Source of the DNA: an uncultured Sphingomonadaceae bacterium
GTDB lineage: Bacteria; Pseudomonadota; Alphaproteobacteria; Sphingomonadales; Sphingomonadaceae
Assembly (NCBI GenBank): GCA_946479505.1
Contig: CAMLGC010000073.1
Coordinates: 1 to 12,309 of the forward strand
Direction: 5' to 3'
Length of the DNA stretch: 12,309 nucleotides
The position numbers and the translations under genes were made by a program. Numbering within the stretch: the stretch's first letter is position 1; each line of letters opens with the position of its first letter. The notes beneath the pieces were generated by a model. That model was not told the DNA's origin and did no database searches. It saw only the letters and a program-made list of their open reading frames with translations. Of this stretch, positions 1 to 7,332 are shown in pieces.

Positions 1-585
1 GCCCTCGCCGAGATCGCCAACCGCCACGACGCCTTCCTCGTCATCGACGAAGCCCACGCGACCGGCGTCTTCGGTCCCCGCGGCACCGGCCTCGCCCACG
101 CCCAGGAAGGCCGCGACAACATCATCACGCTCCACACCCTCGGCAAAGCGCTCGGCGGCCAAGGCGCGCTCGTCTGCCTCCCGCGCGTGCTCGCCGATTT
201 CCTCATCAACCGCGCGCGCGGCTTCATCTTCTCGACCGCGCCCTCGCCGTTGATGGCGGCGATCGCCCGCGAAGCCCTCCGCCTCGCCTGCGACGACTCC
301 GCCCCGCGCGAGCGCCTCGCCGCGCTCGTCACCCACACCGAGAATTGCCTCGCCCGCCACGGCATCGTCGCAACCGGCTCGCAAATCCTCCCCCTCATCC
401 TCGGCGACGACGCGACCACGATGCACGCTGCCGCCGCGCTCCAGGCACGCGGCTTCGACGTCCGCGGCATCCGCCCGCCGACCGTCCCCGCCGGCACCGC
501 GCGCCTGCGCATCAGCATCACCTGCAACGTGGACGCGCCGGCGATCGACGCGCTCGACGCCGCACTCGCGGAGGCTCTCGCATGA
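1..585 (+). CDS. bioF: 8-amino-7-oxononanoate synthase (KAPA synthase), 5' end outside window
   Basis: This is the C-terminal 194 residues of a PLP-dependent alpha-oxoamine synthase; the start lies before the window. The family condenses a pimeloyl thioester (CoA or ACP) with L-alanine to give 8-amino-7-oxononanoate, CO2 and the free thiol carrier, in the cytoplasm. Visible motifs are VIDEAHATGVFG (fragment residues 14-25), carrying the Asp and His that contact the PLP ring, and HTLGKALGG (45-53), whose Lys49 (bases 145-147) is the expected PLP Schiff-base lysine. The small C-terminal domain includes the typical IRPPTVPAGTARLRIS stretch. The stop overlaps the bioD start (ATGA, 582-585), so the two are translationally coupled. 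Related enzymes such as 2-amino-3-ketobutyrate ligase (Kbl) and ALA synthase share the fold, but the bioD-bioA context decides for BioF. Confidence 0.95.
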   Translation, partial: ALAEIANRHDAFLVIDEAHATGVFGPRGTGLAHAQEGRDNIITLHTLGKALGGQGALVCLPRVLADFLINRARGFIFSTAPSPLMAAIAREALRLACDDSAPRERLAALVTHTENCLARHGIVATGSQILPLILGDDATTMHAAAALQARGFDVRGIRPPTVPAGTARLRISITCNVDAPAIDALDAALAEALA

Positions 586-1208
586 CCAGGCGTTTCGTCG
601 TCACCGGCACCGACACCGACATCGGCAAGACCGTCTTCGCCGCCGGGCTCACGCGCCTCGTCGATGGCGCCTATTGGAAGCCTGTCCAGGCTGGCACCGA
701 CGGCGGCACCGATTCCACCCGCGTCGCCACACTTGCTGCGCTTCCGCCCGAGCGTATCCTGCCCGAAGCCTACCGCCTCGCGACCCCATGCTCCCCGCAC
801 GCGGCCGCTGCGGTGGAAGGTATCGCGATCGACCCCGCCCGCCTCGATCCCCCCGCCTCCGATCGCCCGCTCGTTATCGAAGGCGCCGGCGGCGTGCTCG
901 TCCCGCTCACGCGCACGCTCGTCTATGCCGATCTCTTCGCGCGCTGGCACGAGCCCGTGATCGTGGTGTCTTCCACCCGCCTCGGCACGATCAACCACAG
1001 CCTGCTCACGATCGAGGCGCTCCGCACCCGCGGCGTTCCGATCCACGGCATCGCCTTCACCGGAGAGCCCGTGCCCGAGAGCGAATCGATCATCTGCACC
1101 CTCGGCCACATCCGCCGCCTCGGCCGCCTCCCCCGGCTCGACCCGCTCACCCCCGACACGCTCGCCTCTGCCTTCGCCCAGGCCTTCGCCGCCGAGGATT
1201 TCGCATGA
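582..1208 (+). CDS. bioD: Dethiobiotin synthetase
   Basis: The 208-residue protein matches the usual BioD length (E. coli about 225). It catalyses ATP- and CO2-dependent closure of the ureido ring of 7,8-diaminononanoate to give dethiobiotin. The P-loop GTDTDIGKT is at residues 9-17, KPVQAG follows at about 37-42, and the second ATP/Mg motif EGAGGVLVPL lies mid-protein, followed by the family-typical LGTINHSLLTIEAL. The start is the ATG overlapping the bioF stop; it has a strong GGAGG at 570-574, seven bases upstream. Upstream in-frame sequence is open but has no BioD similarity. The 3' end overlaps bioA by ATGA (1205-1208). It is the middle gene of a tightly coupled bioF-bioD-bioA unit. Confidence 0.96.
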   Translation: MTRRFVVTGTDTDIGKTVFAAGLTRLVDGAYWKPVQAGTDGGTDSTRVATLAALPPERILPEAYRLATPCSPHAAAAVEGIAIDPARLDPPASDRPLVIEGAGGVLVPLTRTLVYADLFARWHEPVIVVSSTRLGTINHSLLTIEALRTRGVPIHGIAFTGEPVPESESIICTLGHIRRLGRLPRLDPLTPDTLASAFAQAFAAEDFA

Positions 1209-2464
1209 CCTCCCCCGTCTGGCATCCCTTCACCCAGCACGGCCTCGGCGAGTCGATCCCCTGCGTCACCCGCACCGAGGGTGCCGCGCTCTACACTACC
1301 GATGGCACCCGCATCGTCGACGCCATCTCGTCGTGGTGGGTGACCACGCACGCCCACCGCCACTCCGCGATCATGGCCGCGATCGCCGAGGAGACCGAGC
1401 GCCTCGACCAGCTCATCTTCGCCGGCTGGACGCACGAGCCCGCCGAAGCCGTCGCCCGCACGCTGGTGGAAATGATGCCCGCCCCCCTCGCGCACGTCTT
1501 CTATTCCGACAGCGGCTCGACGAGCGTCGAGGTCGCGATCAAGATGGCGCTCGGCTTCTGGCGCAACACCGGCCGCCCCCGCAGCAGGATTGCGGTGATG
1601 GAGGGCAGCTATCACGGCGACACCGTCGGCGGCATGTCCTTGGGCGAGCGCGGCGTCTTCAACCAGGCCTATGCGCCGCTCCTGTTCGAAGTCGAAACGC
1701 TCCCCTTCCCGGCAGCCGGCGCCGAGCACCGCACGCTCGACACGCTGAGCCGCCTCGCCCGCGCCGCCGATCCGCTCGCCGCGCTCATCGTCGAGCCGCT
1801 CGTCCTCGGCGCGGGCGGGATGCGCATGTATGCGCCGGAGCTGCTGGCGGAGATGCGCGCGATCTGCACCCGCCACGACGTGCTCTTCATCGCCGACGAG
1901 GTGATGACCGGCTGGGGCCGCACCGGCACGCTCCTCGCCTGCGATCAGGCGAACGTCGTCCCCGACATCCTCTGCCTGTCGAAGGGTCTCACCGGCGGCG
2001 CCGTCCCCTTAGCGGTAACGATGGCGATCCCGCCGATCTTCGAAGCCCACCGCTCCGAAGACCGCGCGCGCATGTTCTTTCACTCGTCGAGCTACACCGC
2101 CAACCCGATCGCCTGCGCCGCCGCCCGCGCCAACCTCGCGATCTGGCGAGACGAGCCCGTCCTCGATCGCATCGCCGATCTCTCTGAACGCCAACACCGC
2201 CGCCATGAACCGCTCGCCGACATCCCCGCCTTCCGCAACCTCCGCCAACGCGGCACCATCACCGCGCTGGAGTTGACGCAACCAAAGAGCGACTACCTCT
2301 CGCACCTCGGCCCCACCTTGCTGCGCTTCTTCCTCGACCGCGGCGTCCTTCTCCGCCCGCTCGGCAACACGATCTACGTGATGCCGCCCTATTGCATCGA
2401 CGACGCCGATCTCGACCTCATCTACGGGCTCATCGCCGAAGCGGGCGAGCGGTTCGGCGGCTAG
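1205..2464 (+). CDS. bioA: Adenosylmethionine-8-amino-7-oxononanoate aminotransferase (DAPA synthase)
   Basis: The 419-residue protein is a fold-type I, class III PLP aminotransferase. BioA moves an amino group from S-adenosylmethionine to 8-amino-7-oxononanoate, making 7,8-diaminononanoate, the substrate of BioD. Seen in order: the N-terminal VWHPFTQH signature of BioA (5-12), SSWWVTTHAH near 43-52, SDSGSTSVEVAIKMAL, SYHGDTVGGMSLG, DEVMTGWGRTG with PLP-binding Asp231, and LSKGLTGGAVPLA with Schiff-base Lys260 (bases 1982-1984). The start is the ATG overlapping the bioD stop, with GAGGA at 1194-1198. The open frame runs much further upstream, but that part is a shadow of bioD. The gene ends three bases before a palindromic repeat and is convergent with the dehydrogenase genes. 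Confidence 0.96.
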   Translation: MTSPVWHPFTQHGLGESIPCVTRTEGAALYTTDGTRIVDAISSWWVTTHAHRHSAIMAAIAEETERLDQLIFAGWTHEPAEAVARTLVEMMPAPLAHVFYSDSGSTSVEVAIKMALGFWRNTGRPRSRIAVMEGSYHGDTVGGMSLGERGVFNQAYAPLLFEVETLPFPAAGAEHRTLDTLSRLARAADPLAALIVEPLVLGAGGMRMYAPELLAEMRAICTRHDVLFIADEVMTGWGRTGTLLACDQANVVPDILCLSKGLTGGAVPLAVTMAIPPIFEAHRSEDRARMFFHSSSYTANPIACAAARANLAIWRDEPVLDRIADLSERQHRRHEPLADIPAFRNLRQRGTITALELTQPKSDYLSHLGPTLLRFFLDRGVLLRPLGNTIYVMPPYCIDDADLDLIYGLIAEAGERFGG

Positions 2465-2466
2465 AC

Positions 2467-2557
2467 CGTCATTGCGAGGGCCGCAGGCCCGCGGCAATCC
2501 ATTCCGCGCCACTTCGCTAGATTGCTTCCCCCGGCGTTCGCCGGGGTCGCAATGACG
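2467..2557. repeat. Intergenic palindromic repeat between convergent genes
   Basis: A 91-base element is bounded by perfect 11-base inverted arms: CGTCATTGCGA (2467-2477) and TCGCAATGACG (2547-2557). Inside are three smaller palindromes: GGGCC-gca-GGCCC (2478-2490), GCAATC/GATTGC (2494-2499 and 2520-2525), and an 8-base stem CCCCGGCG-tt-CGCCGGGG (2529-2546). It fills nearly all the space between the bioA stop and the end of the small dehydrogenase gene. Elements with these ends recur between genes in many proteobacterial genomes (from memory, not searched). It could act as a two-way transcription end through its hairpins, but neither side has a clear U-run. Confidence 0.8.
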
Positions 2558-2565
2558 AATCTCGC

Positions 2566-3627
2566 TCAATACCCGTTCGCCCGAGCAAACCGCTCTCGGT
2601 GCCACGCCGCCGATCCCCACATCGTTTCGAGCACCTGCGCGCGCTTCAGATAGAAGCCCGCATCATGCTCATCGGTCATCCCGATGCCGCCGTGAAGCTG
2701 GATCATCTCGCGGCTGACGAGGTGAAGCGTGTCTCCGGCGAGCGCCTTGGCCAAACTCGCCGTCTCGCCAAGATCGGAGCGCCCCGCATCCACCGCCTCC
2801 AGCGCGCCCTCGACCGCCGAGCGCATCAGCTCCAGTTCGGTGAACATTGCCGCCATCCGGTGCTGGAGCGCCTGGAAGGTCGAAAGTGGCTGCCCGAACT
2901 GCACCCGCGTCTTGAGGTACGCATTGGTCGTCTCGAACGCCTGCGTCGCCACCCCGAGCATTTCCGCCGCGGTCACGATCGCCGCCAGATCGCACACCCG
3001 ATCGATCCCGCCGCCCAGCTTCTCCGCCGCCGCGCCCTCGAACCGCACCTCGGCATGGCTGCGCGCATCCACCATCCGCCTGGTTGAGCGGGTGACGCCC
3101 TCGGCACCGCCATCGACCAGATACAGCCCGTCGCACGCCGCAACGACGAACAGCCCCGCGCTATCCCCCTCGGCAACGAACGCCTTGGTCCCGGTCAGCC
3201 AGCCGCCCGATACGCTCGTCCCGATCCGCCGATCATGTACCGGCCGCTCGTCGATCGCGAGCGTCGCCACAGTTTCACCCGAGGCGATCCGGGGCAGCCA
3301 TGCTTGCTTCTGCGCGTCCGATCCACCGAGCACGATCGCCGATGCCGCCACCGAGGTCGAGGCGAGCGGCGAGGCGACGAGGTTCCGTCCCATCTGCTCG
3401 AGCACCAACCCCAGCGACAGATAGCCGAACGCCGACCCGCCATACTCCTCCGGCACGACGATCCCGGCCCAGCCCATCTGCCCGATCTCGGCCCAGGCGT
3501 TCGCATCGAACCCCTCGCGCGGCGCTGCGTCGCGCAGCTTGCGAAACGCCGCGACGGGCGCCTCGTTGTCCACCCACTCGCGCGCCATGTCGCGCAGCAT
3601 CGCCTGTTCGTCATTGAGTGCGGCCAC
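2566..3627 (-). CDS. Acyl-CoA dehydrogenase, probable small (non-catalytic) subunit of a heteromeric enzyme
   Basis: The 353-residue protein has the acyl-CoA dehydrogenase fold: an N-terminal helical domain (ALNDEQAMLRDMAREWV), a middle beta domain, and a C-terminal helical domain with TRVQFGQPLSTFQALQHRMA and IQLHGGIGMTDEH (309-321). Both known places for the catalytic glutamate appear empty. Aligned by eye, the classical C-terminal site is Trp337 (ETMWGSAAW in place of a YEG-type motif), and the isovaleryl-CoA-dehydrogenase-type site is an alanine in the LAAIVTAAE helix. That fits the partner subunit of an alpha2-beta2 enzyme, as in mycobacterial FadE pairs and annotated pimeloyl-CoA dehydrogenase small subunits (PimD-like). 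I chose GTG 3627 because GGGAG sits six bases upstream; a GTG at 3642 overlapping the large-subunit stop is possible (358 residues). The substrate is unknown. Confidence 0.88.
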   Translation of the reverse strand: MAALNDEQAMLRDMAREWVDNEAPVAAFRKLRDAAPREGFDANAWAEIGQMGWAGIVVPEEYGGSAFGYLSLGLVLEQMGRNLVASPLASTSVAASAIVLGGSDAQKQAWLPRIASGETVATLAIDERPVHDRRIGTSVSGGWLTGTKAFVAEGDSAGLFVVAACDGLYLVDGGAEGVTRSTRRMVDARSHAEVRFEGAAAEKLGGGIDRVCDLAAIVTAAEMLGVATQAFETTNAYLKTRVQFGQPLSTFQALQHRMAAMFTELELMRSAVEGALEAVDAGRSDLGETASLAKALAGDTLHLVSREMIQLHGGIGMTDEHDAGFYLKRAQVLETMWGSAAWHRERFARANGY

Positions 3628-3638
3628 GTCGTGCTCCC

Positions 3639-4856
3639 TCACTGATGATCCAGCATCCCCAGCATCCGCTTGGCGACGATGTTGTTCTGGATCTCGCTCG
3701 ATCCGCCGTAGATCGAGACGGCCTTGCCCCACAGCCAGGTGCGCGTCCGGGCGAGTTCGTCCTCGCCGAACCCCTCGCCCTCCCAGCCGAGCCCGGCCAG
3801 CCCCATGATCTCGATCGCGAGTTCGGCGCGATCCTGCGTAATCCGCGCACCGACATTCTTCATGATCGAGCTCGCCGCCGACGGCCCGCCCGCCTTCGCC
3901 TCGGTCGCCGCCCGCCGCAGCGTCAGCATGAACGCCCGCACGTCCATTTCATGCCGCACGATCCGCATGCGCAAATCCTGGTCGGCGAGCAGGCCGTGCT
4001 CGTCGGTGCCGCGATAGTCCTTCGCGAGCGCATGAATCGCCGGTCCGGCGAACAACCGACCCCCAGCCGAAGCACCGCCCGAAAGGTTCGTCCGTTCGTG
4101 CTGGAGCAGCCGCTTGCCGATCGTCCAGCCCTGTCCCTCCTCGCCGACGAGGTTCTCCTTGGGCACCTTCACGTCGGTGAAGAAGGTCTCGCAAAAGGGC
4201 GAGCTCCCCGAGATCAGCCGGATCGGCCGCGTCTCGACGCCGGCCGCGTCCATATCGATCAGCAGGAAGCTGATCCCTTCATGCTTCTTCGTCTTGTCGG
4301 TACGCACCAAAGCGAAACATTTGTCCGCCCACTGCCCACCGCTCGTCCACGTCTTCTGCCCGTTGACCAGATAATGGTCGCCCCGATCCTCGGCGAAGGT
4401 CTGCAAGCTCGCGAGGTCCGATCCCGCCCCCGGCTCCGAATAGCCCTGGCACCACCGCACCTCGCCCCGCGCGATCGCCGGAATATGCTCGTTTTTCTGC
4501 GCCTCGCTGCCATATTCTAGCAGCGTCGGCCCGAACATCATCACGCCCATCCCGCCGATCGGGTTCCACGCGCCGATCCGCGCCATTTCCTCCGCGAGCA
4601 CGCGCGCTTCCGCCCGGTCCAGCCCGCCGCCGCCATAGTCGCTGGGCCAGGCCGGCACGCCCCAGCCCTTCGCGCCCATCGCCTCCTTCCACGCGGCCTC
4701 GTCGGGCGAAAGCTCTGTCGGCCCGTCGACCGCGGACATCGCGTTGTCCTTGCCCTTCAGCGACGGCGGGAAGTGCTCCGCAAGCCACGCCCGCGCCTCG
4801 GCACGGAACGCCTCCAGGCTGTCGGCCGGCGCTTCGGCATCGATAAGTGTCGCCAT
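3639..4856 (-). CDS. Acyl-CoA dehydrogenase, probable large (catalytic) subunit
   Basis: The 405-residue flavoprotein is expected to insert an alpha,beta double bond into an acyl-CoA, passing electrons from FAD to ETF. Visible motifs are WPSDYGGGGL in the N-terminal domain, the FAD/substrate loop YSEPGAGSDLASLQT, VNGQKTWTSGGQWADKCFALVRTD, and the C-terminal YGGSSEIQNNIVAKR (383-397). The usual catalytic Glu of the C-terminal YEG motif is Gly384. Instead Glu254, in LLQHERTNLSGG, falls where isovaleryl-CoA dehydrogenase and the FadE26-type subunit carry their base. The start ATG 4856 has AGAGG six bases upstream; an earlier in-frame ATG at 4916 has no family-like N-terminus. It is the first gene of a two-gene unit, 11 bases before the small subunit. 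It resembles proteins annotated as pimeloyl-CoA dehydrogenase large subunit (PimC-like); the true substrate cannot be read from sequence. Confidence 0.9.
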   Translation of the reverse strand: MATLIDAEAPADSLEAFRAEARAWLAEHFPPSLKGKDNAMSAVDGPTELSPDEAAWKEAMGAKGWGVPAWPSDYGGGGLDRAEARVLAEEMARIGAWNPIGGMGVMMFGPTLLEYGSEAQKNEHIPAIARGEVRWCQGYSEPGAGSDLASLQTFAEDRGDHYLVNGQKTWTSGGQWADKCFALVRTDKTKKHEGISFLLIDMDAAGVETRPIRLISGSSPFCETFFTDVKVPKENLVGEEGQGWTIGKRLLQHERTNLSGGASAGGRLFAGPAIHALAKDYRGTDEHGLLADQDLRMRIVRHEMDVRAFMLTLRRAATEAKAGGPSAASSIMKNVGARITQDRAELAIEIMGLAGLGWEGEGFGEDELARTRTWLWGKAVSIYGGSSEIQNNIVAKRMLGMLDHQ

Positions 4857-5067
4857 CGCTCGCCTCTCCCAGAAAACAACGAATCGAATATCGGGTATGG
4901 GCGACCCGCATCGCACACATCGCCGCGCGGGGAAAGTGCTTCTCGGCCGCTCGCCCTCACCCGAAAGCCTGTCCTACACGCCCGATCCGTGACATGTTGC
5001 TGCTATGTTCCGAATTCCGGCCGAGACTGCGAAGAAACAGAGCGAGCGGTTCTTAATCCCCGGCATT

Positions 5068-5130
5068 CCCCGGCGAAAGGCCGGGGTCCAGTTGCGATCG
5101 GTCCGATGCTGGACCCGGCCTTCGCCGGGG
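5068..5130. repeat. Palindromic intergenic repeat, copy 1 of a two-copy family
   Basis: An imperfect inverted repeat: the left arm (5068-5091, beginning CCCCGGCGAAAGGCCGGGG) pairs with the right arm (5109-5130, ending CCTTCGCCGGGG) apart from two single-base length differences. A 17-base centre separates them. The region from GGCCGGGG through GATGCTGGA aligns without gaps to the element at 7261-7316, so the two are copies of one family. An extra CCCCGGCATT just upstream hints at a degenerate third arm. Confidence 0.8.
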
Positions 5131-5231
5131 AAGCGCTTGAGAATAGAGCAGATCGTTGGATCGCAAACGGCGATACCCGATCCATCCGCGCCCTCTCTCT
5201 CGATTGCCTCTCGACGTACCCCCGCCACACC

Positions 5232-5248
5232 GTCAACTTAGTCAACTT
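5232..5248. promoter_or_regulatory. Tandem GTCAACTT pair upstream of the MFS gene
   Basis: GTCAACTT occurs at 5232-5239 and again at 5241-5248, a 9-base period, ending 12 bases before the chosen MFS start. On the minus strand each copy contains TTGAC. It could be an operator half-site pair or chance. No regulator gene lies next to it. Confidence 0.25.
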
Positions 5249-5260
5249 CGAACCTGCCGA

Positions 5261-6526
5261 ATGTCCGGCGTTCTTCGACGAAAGCCCCTTGCCTTGACGC
5301 GCTTTCCCCATCGCGCCGTGCCGATCGTGCTCGCCGCCGTCGCCATCGACGTGATCGGCTTCGGCATCATCATGCCCGTGCTTCCCGAGCTCATCACCTC
5401 CCTCGGCGCGGTCGACCTCGAGGAAGCGACGCGCATCGCCGGTTGGCTCCTCGCCGTCTTCGCTATGGCGCAGTTCGTCGCCGGCCCGATCATCGGCAAT
5501 CTCGGCGACCGCTTCGGCCGCCGCCCGATCCTCATCGTCTCGATGCTCGCCTTCGCGATCGATTACGCGATCACCGCCGCCGCGCCGACGCTCGCGTGGC
5601 TGTTCGTCGGCCGCCTGATCGCCGGCGTCACCGGTGCGATCTACGGCCCCGCGGGCGCGGTGATCGCCGACGTGACCCCGCCCGAAAAGCGCGCCTCCGT
5701 CTTCGGCCTGCTCGGCGCGGCGTTCGGCGTCGGCTTCATCATCGGCCCCGCGATCGGCGGCGTCGTCGCGACCTTCGGTCCGCGCGCACCCTTCATTGCC
5801 GCGGCAATCCTCGCCGGCCTCAACGCGCTCGCGATGCTCCTCTTCCTGCCCGAAACGCTCGATCCGGCGAACCGCCGTCCCTTCCGCCTCAAGGATGCGC
5901 ACATCGTCGGCGCATTCAAACCCCCGTTCGAAGCGGGCCGCGCCGGGCCGCTGCTCGTCGCCTGGTTCCTGTGGCAGTTGGGCGGCATCGTCTATCCGGC
6001 GACCTGGTCGTTCTGGGCGGCGATCCGCTTCGGCTGGGATGCGGCGGCGATCGGCTGGAGCCTCGCCTGGGTCGGTGTCCTCCAGTTCCTCGTCCAAGTA
6101 TTTCTCACCGACCGCGTCGTCACCCGCCTCGGCGAGCGGCGCACCGCGATCGTCGGCCTCGGCTGCGGCGCGGCATGCCTCTTCGCCTATGCCTTCGTCA
6201 CGCAAGGCTGGCAGGTCTATGCGTTCTTCCTCGTCGGCTGCCTCGGCGCCTTCGCCTGGCCTGCGCTCAACGGCATCCTCTCGCGGATGGTCGATGCCAC
6301 GCGGCAGGGCGCGCTCCAGGGTGGGATCGGCAGCATGAACAGCATCGCCGCGATCCTCGGGCCGCTGATCGCCGCGCAGGCGCTCGCCTGGGGCGCGCGC
6401 AACGGGTTCGACGGCGCCGCCTTCGTCGTCGCGGCCGCGCTGATCGGCGCGGCGATGCTTCTCATCTGGCGCATGGTTCCCCATGTCCCGGCGGCATCCC
6501 CCATCGAAACAGGAGCCGCCGAATGA
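5261..6526 (+). CDS. TetA-like major facilitator superfamily drug exporter
   Basis: A 421-residue inner-membrane protein of the DHA1 (tetracycline-exporter-like) MFS group, expected to have 12 membrane helices. TM1 carries [13 protein letters not shown] (30-42), very close to the TetA signature. The loop between TM2 and TM3 carries motif [12 protein letters not shown] (79-89). TM5 carries a motif C-like [12 protein letters not shown], typical of antiporters. Many hydrophobic segments follow to the C-terminus. Such proteins exchange drug or metabolite for protons; the substrate cannot be told, and similarity does not prove tetracycline resistance. The start is uncertain: ATG 5261 lacks a clear ribosome site, and TTG 5294 gives a 410-residue protein beginning [12 protein letters not shown], closer to the family norm. 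The gene overlaps the following GST gene by ATGA. Confidence 0.88.
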   Translation: MSGVLRRKPLALTRFPHRAVPIVLAAVAIDVIGFGIIMPVLPELITSLGAVDLEEATRIAGWLLAVFAMAQFVAGPIIGNLGDRFGRRPILIVSMLAFAIDYAITAAAPTLAWLFVGRLIAGVTGAIYGPAGAVIADVTPPEKRASVFGLLGAAFGVGFIIGPAIGGVVATFGPRAPFIAAAILAGLNALAMLLFLPETLDPANRRPFRLKDAHIVGAFKPPFEAGRAGPLLVAWFLWQLGGIVYPATWSFWAAIRFGWDAAAIGWSLAWVGVLQFLVQVFLTDRVVTRLGERRTAIVGLGCGAACLFAYAFVTQGWQVYAFFLVGCLGAFAWPALNGILSRMVDATRQGALQGGIGSMNSIAAILGPLIAAQALAWGARNGFDGAAFVVAAALIGAAMLLIWRMVPHVPAASPIETGAAE

Positions 6527-7221
6527 TCGATCTCCATTATTGGCCGACGCCCAACGGGCACAAGATCACGCTGTTTCTGGAGGAAGCGGGGCTCGACTAC
6601 CGCATCCTGCCGGTGAACATCGGCACCGGCGACCAGTTCAAGCCGGATTTCCTCACAATCGCCCCCAACAACCGCATGCCCGCGATCGTGGATCACGATC
6701 CGGTCGATGGCGGCGAGCCCGTCAGCGTGTTCGAATCGGGCGCGATCCTCGTTTATCTCGCCAACAAGACCGGCCGGTTCTTCGGCGACACGTCCCGCGA
6801 GAAGACCGAGACGATGCAGTGGGTGATGTGGCAGATGGGCGGGCTGGGGCCGATGGCGGGGCAGAACCACCATTTCAACCGCTACGCCCCCGAGCCGATC
6901 CCCTACGCGATTCAGCGCTATGTGAAGGAAACCAACCGCCTCTACGGCGTCCTCGACCGCCGCCTCGCCGGCCGCGACTTCATCACCGGCACCTATTCGA
7001 TCGCCGACATGGCCGCCTATCCGTGGATCGTGCCCCACGAGGCGCAGCAGCAGGACCTGAACGACTTCCCCAACCTCAAGCGCTGGTTCGAAGCCATCAA
7101 GGTACGTCCCGCCACGATCGAGGCCTATGCCAAGGGCGAAAAGATTCGCCCCAGCGACGCCCCCATGACCGACGAGCAGAAAAAGGTTCTGTTCGGCCAG
7201 ACGGCCAAGACGGGACAATAG
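6523..7221 (+). CDS. yfcG: Nu-class glutathione transferase / disulfide-bond oxidoreductase, YfcG-like
   Basis: The 232-residue cytoplasmic protein closely resembles E. coli YfcG, a Nu-class GST that binds glutathione or glutathione disulfide and reduces disulfides. The N-terminal thioredoxin-like domain begins [20 protein letters not shown], with Thr9 and Asn11 at the glutathione-contacting positions of YfcG. It continues with APNNRMPAIVDHDP and the FESGAILVYLANKTG signature. The all-helical C-terminal domain has GGLGPMAGQNHHFNRYAP and TYSIADMAAYPWI. The C-terminus extends somewhat past YfcG (215 residues). The start is supported by AGGAG at 6511-6515, seven bases before the ATG, and by the 4-base overlap with the MFS gene. 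That coupling suggests shared stress or detoxification work (inference). Confidence 0.93.
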   Translation: MIDLHYWPTPNGHKITLFLEEAGLDYRILPVNIGTGDQFKPDFLTIAPNNRMPAIVDHDPVDGGEPVSVFESGAILVYLANKTGRFFGDTSREKTETMQWVMWQMGGLGPMAGQNHHFNRYAPEPIPYAIQRYVKETNRLYGVLDRRLAGRDFITGTYSIADMAAYPWIVPHEAQQQDLNDFPNLKRWFEAIKVRPATIEAYAKGEKIRPSDAPMTDEQKKVLFGQTAKTGQ

Positions 7222-7260
7222 CAATGACGGCCGGTTCACTGCCCTTCCGCTCTTTCTTTC

Positions 7261-7316
7261 CCGAAGGCCGGGGCCCAGTTCCGGGCCGTTCGATGCTGGA
7301 CCCCGGCTTTCGACGG
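7261..7316. repeat. Palindromic intergenic repeat, copy 2
   Basis: The left arm 7261-7278 (CCGAAGGCCGGGGCCCAG) pairs with the right arm 7296-7316 in about 15 of 17 central positions. From CCAGTT to GATGCTGGA the 26 bases align to the copy at 5068-5130 with about five differences and no gap. The outer end is more decayed here (CGACGG where copy 1 has CGCCGG). It lies 39 bases after the GST stop and could form a transcript-end hairpin, though no U-run follows. Confidence 0.78.
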
Positions 7317-7332
7317 TGAAGCGATAGCGGCG

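Larger units (their letters stand above)
4857..5260. other. Divergent intergenic region, 404 bases
   Basis: This region separates the minus-strand dehydrogenase operon from the plus-strand MFS gene and should hold both promoters, but I cannot place either with confidence. It contains the palindromic repeat at 5068-5130, a weak 7-base inverted repeat TGGATCG/CGATCCA (5157-5163 and 5178-5184), and a tandem GTCAACTT pair at 5232-5248 close to the MFS start. Several open frames cross it on both strands, but none shows a recognisable protein or a credible ribosome site, so I call no gene. Confidence 0.6.

Noticed and set aside
674..1204. N-terminal extension of bioA
   Set aside because: The frame is open but Arg/Pro-rich and overlaps bioD. 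The BioA signature begins just after ATG 1205.
3618..4520. 300-residue plus-strand open frame opposite the large dehydrogenase
   Set aside because: Arg/Pro/Leu-rich shadow of a well-supported minus-strand gene.
2566..4856. Decay of the dehydrogenases because classical catalytic Glu residues are missing
   Set aside because: Both frames are intact with conserved motifs, and the pattern fits known heteromeric pairs, so pseudogenes are unlikely.
5157..5184. TGGATCG/CGATCCA inverted repeat as an operator
   Set aside because: Seven-base arms 14 bases apart in a sequence rich in GATC are expected by chance, and there is no nearby regulator.
5003..6484. 493-residue open frame on the minus strand opposite the MFS gene
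   Set aside because: Its translation is a low-complexity run of Asp, Glu, Arg and Ala, as expected opposite a GC-rich membrane protein gene. The plus strand has clear MFS motifs.
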